A DNA stretch of 9,593 bases from Desulfobacterales bacterium (GTDB taxonomy: Bacteria; Desulfobacterota; Desulfobulbia; Desulfobulbales; Desulfocapsaceae). The DNA lies in the NCBI GenBank assembly GCA_013042695.1, contig JABDPQ010000467.1:1-9593 (forward strand). Direction: 5' to 3'. The notes under the pieces are model-generated. The model did no database searches and was not told the DNA's origin. It saw only the letters and a list, made by a program, of their open reading frames with translations. Numbering within the stretch: the first letter of the stretch is position 1; the number at the start of each line of letters is the position of its first letter. A program made the translations under genes and the position numbers. Positions 1-6,671 of the stretch are shown piece by piece.

Positions 1-1323
1 CAGCGTCAAATGATAATCAGCCCTATCACGCGCCGCAAAATAAGAGAAGATATCTGCGCCTCTAAATCGGTAGATTGCCTGTTTCGGATCTCCAATCAGA
101 TAAAGAAAATGACCACCAGCACTAAAAATTGTAGAAAAGATCTGCCATTGAGCGCTATCAGTATCTTGAAATTCATCTATAAGGACAATTCGGTATCGAC
201 TGCCAATCTGTCGGCATAAGGTATCGCCATTGCGCCCCGTCACCGCCGCAGCCATCTCTGTCACTAAACCGTCAAAAGACATTTTTGTTTGTTCATTCAG
301 CACTTTGTTGAGGTTTTCTCGCAGGAACATAGCGAGCTCAACTCGAAGCGCATTCATGAGCCCCTCCACTGCCACAAGGTACCCCTCCAACTGCAGGTTT
401 GGCAGTGGCCAGTCAGCAACGAACGCCTGCTTTTTTTCCATTCCCCTGAGTTTATTGCCATTTAAATTCACTAACAGCTGCTCTTTTTGCAGCCATTGCA
501 GACTCTCTGGATGCGGGGGAAGATGCAGTGTGAAACTGTTTTCAAGCGTTTCCAGCCACCGAGGATAATGCAGTGCAAAATCTTTTCTGAAATATCCTTT
601 TGCAATAGCAGGTTCAATATGGGTTTGTAAAATGTTGCCGTGATTCGACCACCACATCCGCATCGTTTCAAAAACAGTTTCCAGCTCAGAGCAGGCTAGC
701 GTAAATGAGACATCCTCGGGTACCAGCTTGGCAAGTAGACTTTCAGCTCCAGCGACACTTCTGTAAAGCTCTTCGGGCGATGAATAGCAACTGGTGACTA
801 GCTGACAATAGCGAATATCCATTGCATACAGTCTAGATCGCCAGAAATCCTGAACCAGTTGAGAAGTTACTTTGCCTGTGTCATCGACCAACTCGGTATC
901 ATACAGTTGACCGCTTTCCAACGCCTGATCGGTGAGCATCCTTTGACAGAAACCGTGAATCGTGTGGATGGCTATTCGATCTATGTCAATCAAGGCCAGG
1001 TTTAAGAGCTCAATCGTTCGGTCAGGCTGATCAATGGTTGCCGCCCAATCACGTAAGACCTGATCATCAACCTTGTTCAATCCACGCAAAATATCTCGAG
1101 CACAGCTGATACGCGCTCTGATGCGTTCTTTGAGCTCCTCTGTTGTCGCCACCGTGAAGGTGACCACAAGCACCTGGTCAATGGTAACCTGCAGCTCAAC
1201 CAATGCCCGTAGAACAAGCATGGCAATGGCATATGTTTTACCGGTTCCAGCACTAGCCTCAACCAGGTTGACCCCCTTTGTAAATGGCGTTGCAACTGCA
1301 TCAAATATTTGCTGTTCCGCCAT
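1..1323 (-). CDS. recB: RecB, exodeoxyribonuclease V beta subunit (N-terminal part, cut by window edge)
   Basis: RecB is the 3'-5' helicase and nuclease subunit of RecBCD, which unwinds and resects double-strand DNA ends and loads RecA. Translation from the ATG at 1321-1323 is open to the left edge (441 codons). UvrD/Rep-type superfamily 1 helicase motifs appear in order: Walker A EASAGTGKT (residues 22-30), motif Ia VTFTVATTEEL (54-64), the RecB-typical IHGFCQ (122-127), Walker B IDEFQDTD (382-389) and motif III IGDPKQAIYRFRGAD (410-424). The remaining helicase motifs and the C-terminal nuclease domain lie outside the window; the Escherichia coli protein is about 1180 aa. The start is fixed by a strong ribosome binding site and by the motif I spacing from the N terminus. 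It follows recC with a 2-base gap, so the two are almost certainly cotranscribed and translationally coupled. The family assignment is very secure; completeness cannot be judged. Confidence 0.96.
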   Translation of the reverse strand, partial: MAEQQIFDAVATPFTKGVNLVEASAGTGKTYAIAMLVLRALVELQVTIDQVLVVTFTVATTEELKERIRARISCARDILRGLNKVDDQVLRDWAATIDQPDRTIELLNLALIDIDRIAIHTIHGFCQRMLTDQALESGQLYDTELVDDTGKVTSQLVQDFWRSRLYAMDIRYCQLVTSCYSSPEELYRSVAGAESLLAKLVPEDVSFTLACSELETVFETMRMWWSNHGNILQTHIEPAIAKGYFRKDFALHYPRWLETLENSFTLHLPPHPESLQWLQKEQLLVNLNGNKLRGMEKKQAFVADWPLPNLQLEGYLVAVEGLMNALRVELAMFLRENLNKVLNEQTKMSFDGLVTEMAAAVTGRNGDTLCRQIGSRYRIVLIDEFQDTDSAQWQIFSTIFSAGGHFLYLIGDPKQAIYRFRGADIFSYFAARDRADYHLTL

Positions 1324-1325
1324 TT

Positions 1326-4300
1326 TCAAACTTCCTCCGAGCAATTCAGGACATAATCCCAAAGAGGGACGACAAAGTCTTCACAGAGCGTTTCAAAATT
1401 CGAATCAAGGATTCTCTCAACACCAAGGTCTTGATATAAACGTGCCGACTCTGCAGCATAGCCTTTCTCGATTTGGCTATGGAGCAGCTTCCGGGCGACT
1501 TCAAGGGGTGATTTCCGGCCCCTGCCGCGATTACTTATCACCTGTTTTGCATAGGCAAATGCTGGCTCAACATGAAGCGAGCTTGGCAGCTGGCAGCCCT
1601 GAAGGTACAAATGAACCAGAAAAGCAAGATCATCAGGTCGGTCCATGTCTGCCCTAAATGTCAACAGGCGGTCCCGGGCAATTACATGGGTTTCTTGCTT
1701 AATATTAGGTGTTTTGCCTGCAATAAGATGATACAGGTAAGCAAGCAGGACATCTCTTCCTTTTAGGTTGGCGTAGCGATAAAACAATAACCCGTTTTCA
1801 AAACAAGTTTTAAACTCCCCTTTCAGCCGTACGCCTTCAACGTCTAGATTAATGGTACGCTCTGAAAGCAGACAGCCCATATTTCTGCTTGCAACATTGT
1901 CAGCAAATATCATCAGATCTTCTACTCTTCTATTGAATTGAAGACGACCAGGTACACCGAGCGGCCAGCGGGACTCTGCCTGCAATGCAGCGAGTATGCT
2001 CTCTTTCTCTTTATTTTCAAGCAGCGCTCCTATCATTGCCTGATCAATCATATAGTGATCAAGTCGCTGTATCTCAAAGGGCTCATGATCATCCGGTAAA
2101 TATACCATCGGGCGCAAATCAATTCCCATTATGCGGCGAACAAAATAAGCCTGCGGATGCACCAGAAAGGAAGCCAGATCCAAGAGATCTACTTCTGTCC
2201 CGGTATTGCTTGCAGCCGAACCGGAAAACCACAGAGTCTCTCTGTTTTTACTCTCAAGTTGTAGCGCGGAAGCGACTCTGCAATAATGCTCGTCATAGCT
2301 GAACAGACCTTTGCTGCCATCAAAATAGCTTGCACTGTATGGTTGAAGAGGATGATGAACAATGCAATCTGTGACTCCGTAGAAATTCGACAGTGTCTCG
2401 ATCAGCTCAGTAACAACAACCGAAGGAGGAGTTTTCTTATTCGTTTTTATCGATTGGCCGATATAGCTGATATAGAATCTGTCACGCGCTGCTGTAATGG
2501 CTTCAAGAAACTGATAGCGGTCATCGGCCCGTTTCGATCTGTCCCCGAGACGATATTGTTTTCCAATCAGATCGAAAGGGGCATAATTATCGTTTTTCGG
2601 GTATTCACCCTCGTTCATGCCGAGCAGACAAATCACTTTAAAAGGGATGGAGCGCATGGGCAGCATTGAACAGAACGTTAATCGCCCATTCAAAAATCCT
2701 GCTGCATTGCTCGCCTCAGCAGTTGTTCTGAGCCACGATCTGACGACGTCAAAAGTAACCGTCTCATCATGGAAGACTGAAAAATCATCTCCAAGCTCAA
2801 ATAAAAACCGGTATAGCTCAAGCAACGCGGGATGTTCCTGATCGGCAAATAGCGTTCCACAGAGTTCTTTGAATAGTTCGGACCAATTCTTCAGGGTCCG
2901 AGAGATTGTAAAGTCGGCAAATGCCTGCTCGACATCATCTATAAACTGGCACAACCAGCCAAGAATCTCGATCTGACTGCCTTCAATCTCTGCAAATGGC
3001 AGAATAGAATCAACCGCCTCACTGCTGTCGATTGCTACTCCCATCAGCATACGATTGAGACCGGCTCGCCAGGTTCCATCACCAGTGGCATGCAAGCCAT
3101 CATTCTGGCGCTGTTCAGATGAAATGCCACTCCTGATTCCTGCAGCAACAACCCAGTTTTTGACTCGGTCACAATCAGCTACCGTCATGCCATAGCGTGG
3201 GTAAACCTGTGGTCTTTCAAGAAAGCTCATAATATCGCTCCAGCCATAACGACTGGACGCCAGATCCAGCAACTGCAGAAAGGTCTCGAAGTAACCGTTT
3301 CTGTGGCGTGAGTAGCGGTCGGATATAGTGTAGTGAAGATCTTCAAATATGGGCGGAATCAACTGCGAGTATTTCTGCATATCCGGTGCCATGACGACAA
3401 TATCATGCAACTGAAGCGAGGGGTCACTGTAGAGCCAGCTGAGAAGATAATCCTTGAGTACCATTATCTCACGCATTCGGGAATGACATGACACCATCAT
3501 CAGCGAATTGTCCATCTTGGTTACCGACTTATGATCCGCGTGAGGTTCTTGGCATCCTCTGAGAATATCCTCCTGAAGTCTGTGCAGCAGCGACGCATCT
3601 CCTTCAATAACCGGACTCACAAAGGACTCAGAGCCTTCAGAATAGTCAATGGTTCCAAGAAGCATTTCCTGGAAATGTGCTCCTTGCTGTCCCAAACTGG
3701 CAAGAAGCGGATGGTATGAAGCCTCCTCTGACTCTGTATACGACCCGCTGTCAATCCGCTTGAGTTTTCTGCGAACCAGCGCCCTGCAGGATTCAATATC
3801 CCCCCAATAAAGCTCACAAGGTGAGAGTAAGAACAGGTGTACATCAATTCTGTCTGCAAGTGCAGCTAGTGCGGAAAGAAATAGGGGCGACATCGTGTGC
3901 ACCCCAAAAATATAGAGTCTTTGGGGCAGCATGTCAAAGAGGTCGACGTCACTGTAAAGGACTGAAATTATTTTCTTGATCCTCTCTCCGCGATGAAGCT
4001 CGCCGGGTCGATCTTCACAAAGTTTGATCCAGAGCAATTGCTGCCACTGTTCATACTGATCATGCGTAATCGTTTTGCCTTGCAGCCAGTTATCAAGATA
4101 ATCCGGCCGCATGACTTGATATTGATCAAACAAGATGGCAAGCTGACGGGCAAACTGAAATCTTTTCAGCTCTATCGGATCCTCTGAGAGATAACCGGCA
4201 AGAACCCTGAATTTTGGGTCACTGACATTTCTTAATATTCTCTCAATACGCCAGGTCAGGACGTCACGGTCAAATGATCTTGGTACAGGTCTTTTGGTGG

Positions 4301-4526
4301 TGGCTTCAGTTAAATAGTCAATAAACGTTCCAGGTAAAAAATATGCGGCATGGCACCATGCACCGAAAAAATCGGCCAGATATTGTGAAAGCATCCGCTC
4401 CATTCCACGACTTTGAATGAGAAATACTTCCCGGGAATACAGCGAAGCCGTCTGTCTCTCTGAGATAACTTGGGCCAGCTGTTCTGATAAGCGCTCTGTC
4501 TGGTTTGAGGTGTGTAAGTAAAACAT
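1326..4526 (-). CDS. recC: RecC, exodeoxyribonuclease V gamma subunit
   Basis: RecC is the RecBCD subunit that splits the duplex and scans the 3' strand for Chi. It has an inactivated helicase fold. The protein is complete at 1066 aa, slightly shorter than the about 1120 aa of Escherichia coli. Recognisable RecC blocks are: the N-terminal SN motif (7-8) followed by IQSRGMERML (37-46); LFDQYQVMRPDYLDNW (132-147); LPQRLYIFGVHTMSPLFLSAL (200-220) ending in YWGDI (240-244); CHSRMREIMVL, with CHS at 347-349; and MRSIPFKVICLLGMNEGEYP (624-643), which closely matches the family signature. No membrane segment or frameshift is seen. The ATG at 4524-4526 is the only possible start, because an in-frame stop lies four codons upstream (4536-4538). 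A modest GGATG sits about ten bases before it. It is first in the visible recC-recB unit; no ptr (pitrilysin) gene separates the two as it does in E. coli. Lineage-specific Chi recognition cannot be read from the sequence. Confidence 0.96.
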   Translation of the reverse strand: MFYLHTSNQTERLSEQLAQVISERQTASLYSREVFLIQSRGMERMLSQYLADFFGAWCHAAYFLPGTFIDYLTEATTKRPVPRSFDRDVLTWRIERILRNVSDPKFRVLAGYLSEDPIELKRFQFARQLAILFDQYQVMRPDYLDNWLQGKTITHDQYEQWQQLLWIKLCEDRPGELHRGERIKKIISVLYSDVDLFDMLPQRLYIFGVHTMSPLFLSALAALADRIDVHLFLLSPCELYWGDIESCRALVRRKLKRIDSGSYTESEEASYHPLLASLGQQGAHFQEMLLGTIDYSEGSESFVSPVIEGDASLLHRLQEDILRGCQEPHADHKSVTKMDNSLMMVSCHSRMREIMVLKDYLLSWLYSDPSLQLHDIVVMAPDMQKYSQLIPPIFEDLHYTISDRYSRHRNGYFETFLQLLDLASSRYGWSDIMSFLERPQVYPRYGMTVADCDRVKNWVVAAGIRSGISSEQRQNDGLHATGDGTWRAGLNRMLMGVAIDSSEAVDSILPFAEIEGSQIEILGWLCQFIDDVEQAFADFTISRTLKNWSELFKELCGTLFADQEHPALLELYRFLFELGDDFSVFHDETVTFDVVRSWLRTTAEASNAAGFLNGRLTFCSMLPMRSIPFKVICLLGMNEGEYPKNDNYAPFDLIGKQYRLGDRSKRADDRYQFLEAITAARDRFYISYIGQSIKTNKKTPPSVVVTELIETLSNFYGVTDCIVHHPLQPYSASYFDGSKGLFSYDEHYCRVASALQLESKNRETLWFSGSAASNTGTEVDLLDLASFLVHPQAYFVRRIMGIDLRPMVYLPDDHEPFEIQRLDHYMIDQAMIGALLENKEKESILAALQAESRWPLGVPGRLQFNRRVEDLMIFADNVASRNMGCLLSERTINLDVEGVRLKGEFKTCFENGLLFYRYANLKGRDVLLAYLYHLIAGKTPNIKQETHVIARDRLLTFRADMDRPDDLAFLVHLYLQGCQLPSSLHVEPAFAYAKQVISNRGRGRKSPLEVARKLLHSQIEKGYAAESARLYQDLGVERILDSNFETLCEDFVVPLWDYVLNCSEEV
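1331..1338 (-). promoter_or_regulatory. recB ribosome binding site inside the recC 3' end
   Basis: Read on the minus strand, GGAGGAAG ends seven bases before the recB ATG. It lies within the last codons of recC and supports both the chosen recB start and translational coupling of the two genes. Confidence 0.8.
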
Positions 4527-4969
4527 GGGTTGATTTCATCCACTCATCGGATTACTTCCTTTCCTGAAAAACATGAGCCTTTTGCAAAATGATGATTTTC
4601 ATTCAAAGTCAAGGCATGCAAAAAATTTTTACCACAGGCATATAATTGATATTCCGAGGATAAAAATTTAAGCATAACGCAGAGGTTGAACGAAAAGTGC
4701 GTTTTGCAAGTGGCTCACATGTGTGGCACGAAGATTACCTGCTGACTATAACATAGCAAATTGACAGCAACAATCTGAGTCCTTAGGGTAAATCTGTTAT
4801 GTTCACTGCTGCAGACAGTTTCTTGAAGCAACGAGCACAACAAGCACTTTTCTCTTAATTCGTTGACGCCTGATTGGCGCTTGGTTACAGTGAGTTTGGT
4901 ATTATCTGGGATTACACCGAGAGAATTAATCTGCATGAAGCAACAGTGAAGACATTATCGCAACGAATT
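4527..4969. other. Gene-free 443-bp gap upstream of recC
   Basis: I see no convincing gene, tRNA or terminator here. The part near recC is AT-rich. A possible minus-strand promoter for recC is TTGTTG (4768-4773) and TATAGT (4745-4750), 17 bases apart, which would give a leader of about 210 nt. A closer TTGACT (4607-4612) matches a -35 box well but has no acceptable -10 box. Small palindromes are CACATGTG (4716-4723), AAAAT-GATG-ATTTT (4586-4599) and CGCC-TGATT-GGCG (4867-4879); none is followed by a T run. A 73-codon minus-strand open frame (4715-4936) has no ribosome binding site and no recognisable sequence. Confidence 0.5.
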
Positions 4970-5266
4970 TTACTGGTTAAAATCAACACCAGCATACTCC
5001 CAGATGCCATACACAAGACCAGAAATGATCCCAATTGCGAAAAAAAGGCGCAATCTTCGGTCCCATGGTAATTTACTGCCATCACCCATGTATTGCAGGA
5101 TGGAAATAATCAGATAGGTAAAACCGGCAACAAACGGCGCCGTTTGAAGAATCTGCCACCCGGTTGCAACCGCTGTCTCCTGGAAATCGGTGCCAACACG
5201 TAGGTTGAACACCAGGTAGAGCAGGGCCGATGCATAAAACGTAACTTTTTCTCTAATATTTTTCAT
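4970..5266 (-). CDS. Small membrane protein of unknown function (98 aa)
   Basis: I do not recognise a family. The protein is hydrophobic, with two clear membrane segments (about residues 38-59 and 72-91) and a shorter hydrophobic stretch at 9-22. A charged, basic loop (GSKLPWDRRLR, 63-73) precedes the last segment, suggesting a two- or three-span inner-membrane protein. There is no cleavable signal peptide and no cysteine. The ATG at 5264-5266 is the only start available, since an in-frame stop lies at 5273-5275. Immediately upstream is a weak GTGAG; a stronger GAGGAG (5285-5290) is 18 bases away, too far for normal use. The gene is divergent from, and directly abuts, the 369-aa gene. It points towards recC but is separated from it by about 440 bp, so co-transcription is doubtful. 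The TM pattern and coding-like composition support a real gene; the function is unknown. Confidence 0.72.
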   Translation of the reverse strand: MKNIREKVTFYASALLYLVFNLRVGTDFQETAVATGWQILQTAPFVAGFTYLIISILQYMGDGSKLPWDRRLRLFFAIGIISGLVYGIWEYAGVDFNQ

Positions 5267-6376
5267 ATGATCTCACTAGAAACACTCCTCTTTCCCGATA
5301 CAGATATCTTCAGGGACAAACTCTATCCGCTTCTTCTTTTCTGTAAACCTATGCATTATCTCCAGCCAGTAGAAGCTGACGAAAATGACATTATGGAAAA
5401 CGAGAATGATATTTTCATGGATCGAGGTTTGTGTCAAGGACATACGCCTGCTCGGCTTGGAAAGGATCAACAACGCTTCCGGCAGCTGGTTACTGATCTT
5501 AAGACCCGAAAAGATGATTATGCTGCCCAGCTATCCTCCTTAACCATGGCGGCGATGTCTGCTCCCAAGCCGGAGAAATTAGGAGAGTCCGGACATGACA
5601 TCGTCTCTTCGTTATTGAAGGGTCACAACCTCTCCCCGTCACTGCTCGCAACAGATACTGGGCTCTGGCAAGCTCGGCTCGTGTTGGCTATTGCAGAAAT
5701 TCTTGATCGGGAGGAAGAGGAGCTTTACGATGAACTGCAACTCCTGGATACTCGTGAACTTGACATGCTTCGAACACTGCAGGGTAGTGATGTGTCGCAA
5801 GAGGGAGAACCTTTTGCAGAACTTGATCGCATTCGGGAACACCTTACTAAACCACGGGCAAAAGAGGTAAAAAAACGTTTTGCTGCCTGGCTTCGCCTGA
5901 TTCGAGTTCAGCCATTTGCTGAAATGTTCCTTTGGGTGGCATCTTCGGACGACGCTGCCGATCAGGTTATCCATGAGTATGAAAAACGAAGTGATATGGT
6001 GATCACACCACTGCTTAAACTGCCGCTTCCCGGCAAAATCATGGTCAGTGTGCATCATCTCGTTGATCAGCTTGAACACTTTCATCATGCCGCAGCTGAT
6101 ATTCACAACGGCATTAAAAATGATCTGGCTCGGTTGCGTAAACTCGCAGATTTCACCTCGGGAGATCTGCAGACATTGCTGCCGCATGGAACAGATTGGG
6201 TGGAACAGTGGGAAGGACTGCTCGAAGACCATTTCCCGCAAAGTTCCCATGGCAGGTCTTTCTTGACCCTTTACCTGCTGCCGAACACTTCGCTGACAAA
6301 CCTTTTTTCACTTGCTGGTGCTGAAAAGACAGACCCCTCTGTTCTGCACGCGATCCTGGGTGTTCACAGACGCTGA
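5267..6376 (+). CDS. Conserved-looking soluble protein of unknown function (369 aa)
   Basis: I cannot assign a known domain. The N-terminal 35 residues look beta-rich (LLFPDTDIFRDKLYPLLLF), followed by an acidic stretch (36-52, EADENDIMENENDIFMD). The rest is mostly amphipathic, charged helix: 62-97, 132-172, 184-213 and 257-297. A histidine-rich helix at 263-280 carries H263, H264, H271, H273, H274 and H280. There is no signal peptide or membrane segment, so a cytoplasmic location is likely. The frame is unbroken for 1110 bases. The ATG at 5267 keeps the N-terminal block. It lacks a Shine-Dalgarno sequence, and a TAATAT at 5254-5259 would place transcription start at or next to the ATG, so a leaderless message is possible. 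Internal starts M29, M43 and M52 have no better ribosome binding site. It is head-to-head with the 98-aa membrane gene. Gene reality is fairly secure; function is unknown. Confidence 0.82.
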   Translation: MISLETLLFPDTDIFRDKLYPLLLFCKPMHYLQPVEADENDIMENENDIFMDRGLCQGHTPARLGKDQQRFRQLVTDLKTRKDDYAAQLSSLTMAAMSAPKPEKLGESGHDIVSSLLKGHNLSPSLLATDTGLWQARLVLAIAEILDREEEELYDELQLLDTRELDMLRTLQGSDVSQEGEPFAELDRIREHLTKPRAKEVKKRFAAWLRLIRVQPFAEMFLWVASSDDAADQVIHEYEKRSDMVITPLLKLPLPGKIMVSVHHLVDQLEHFHHAAADIHNGIKNDLARLRKLADFTSGDLQTLLPHGTDWVEQWEGLLEDHFPQSSHGRSFLTLYLLPNTSLTNLFSLAGAEKTDPSVLHAILGVHRR

Positions 6377-6424
6377 GCGAAACCTTCCTGGTTATCAGAT
6401 TGAGTAATTTCAGAAATACCAGCG

Positions 6425-6433
6425 TGTTATAAT
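6425..6433 (+). promoter_or_regulatory. Extended -10 promoter element, probably for the transporter gene
   Basis: TGTTATAAT is a perfect extended -10 element (TGN followed by the consensus TATAAT at 6428-6433). No good -35 box sits 16-18 bases upstream; TTGAGT at 6400-6405 is 22 bases away. Extended -10 promoters tolerate a missing -35. Transcription would begin near 6440 and leave a leader of about 230 nt before the transporter start at 6672. Confidence 0.45.
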
Positions 6434-6438
6434 ATAGC

Positions 6439-6517
6439 CAGCATACGCCCGGAATAGTATCTACTCGAAATTCGACACAATTGTGGTTATGCTGTGTTTG
6501 AAAAGTTCAACGACACA
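6439..6517 (+). other. Potential alternative stem-loops in the 5' leader
   Basis: Two pairings compete for the same bases. CAGCATA (6439-6445) is the exact complement of TATGCTG (6488-6494), enclosing the palindromes. The second hairpin pairs TGTGTTTGAA (6493-6502) with TTCAA and ACACA (6506-6510, 6513-6517), giving ten base pairs with a two-base CG bulge and a three-base loop. Both use 6493-6494, so they may be exclusive. No riboswitch class is recognised. Confidence 0.35.
6465..6485. repeat. Two abutting palindromes in the transporter leader
   Basis: TCGAA-A-TTCGA (6465-6475) is followed without a gap by the perfect 10-bp palindrome CACAATTGTG (6476-6485). A related imperfect palindrome, CAATT-ATC-AATTG, lies at 6531-6543. 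They sit downstream of the predicted transcription start and could be repressor sites, or simply elements of the folded leader. No known operator consensus is recognised. Confidence 0.4.
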
Positions 6518-6560
6518 CTGCAGCAAAGAGCAATTATCAATTGTATGAAGATGTGCTTTT

Positions 6561-6608
6561 CCTGGGAGCATGGAAACAGTTCTCACCGTGCCAAAAACAA
6601 CTCCCAGG
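6561..6608 (+). other. Two-tier stem-loop in the leader, 63 bases before the transporter start
   Basis: CCTGGGAG (6561-6568) and CTCCCAGG (6601-6608) are perfect 8-bp arms. Inside them CATGG (6569-6573) can pair with CCGTG (6586-6590) using one G-U wobble, leaving a 12-nt loop and an A-rich bulge on the 3' side. No T run follows, so it is not an intrinsic terminator. A regulatory or mRNA-stabilising role is possible but unproven. Confidence 0.4.
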
Positions 6609-6671
6609 TAGGTCAATGATGTGGCAAACAGGCCATCTTGAATTCGAGTATCTTACAGACATATTTTACCT

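Noticed and set aside
1073..1657. Plus-strand open frame of 194 codons across the recB/recC junction
   Set aside because: It is antisense to two securely identified genes, has no family resemblance, and reads as low-complexity Ser/Thr/Arg sequence typical of a shadow frame.
4761..4789. Consensus -35 TTGACA on the plus strand with TAGGGT 17 bases downstream
   Set aside because: The -10 match is only three of six and there is no plus-strand gene for it to serve before 5267.
4867..4879. CGCC-TGATT-GGCG hairpin as a terminator for the 98-aa gene
   Set aside because: It has only four base pairs and no T run on the minus strand after the stem.
4715..4936. Minus-strand 73-codon frame in the recC upstream gap
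   Set aside because: There is no ribosome binding site before the ATG and no recognisable motif. It is kept only as a note within the gap.
5639..6250. Minus-strand open frame of 203 codons antisense to the 369-aa gene
   Set aside because: It lies wholly inside the plus-strand gene. Its Cys/Phe/His-rich sequence has no recognisable domain, and the opposite frame has the more protein-like composition.
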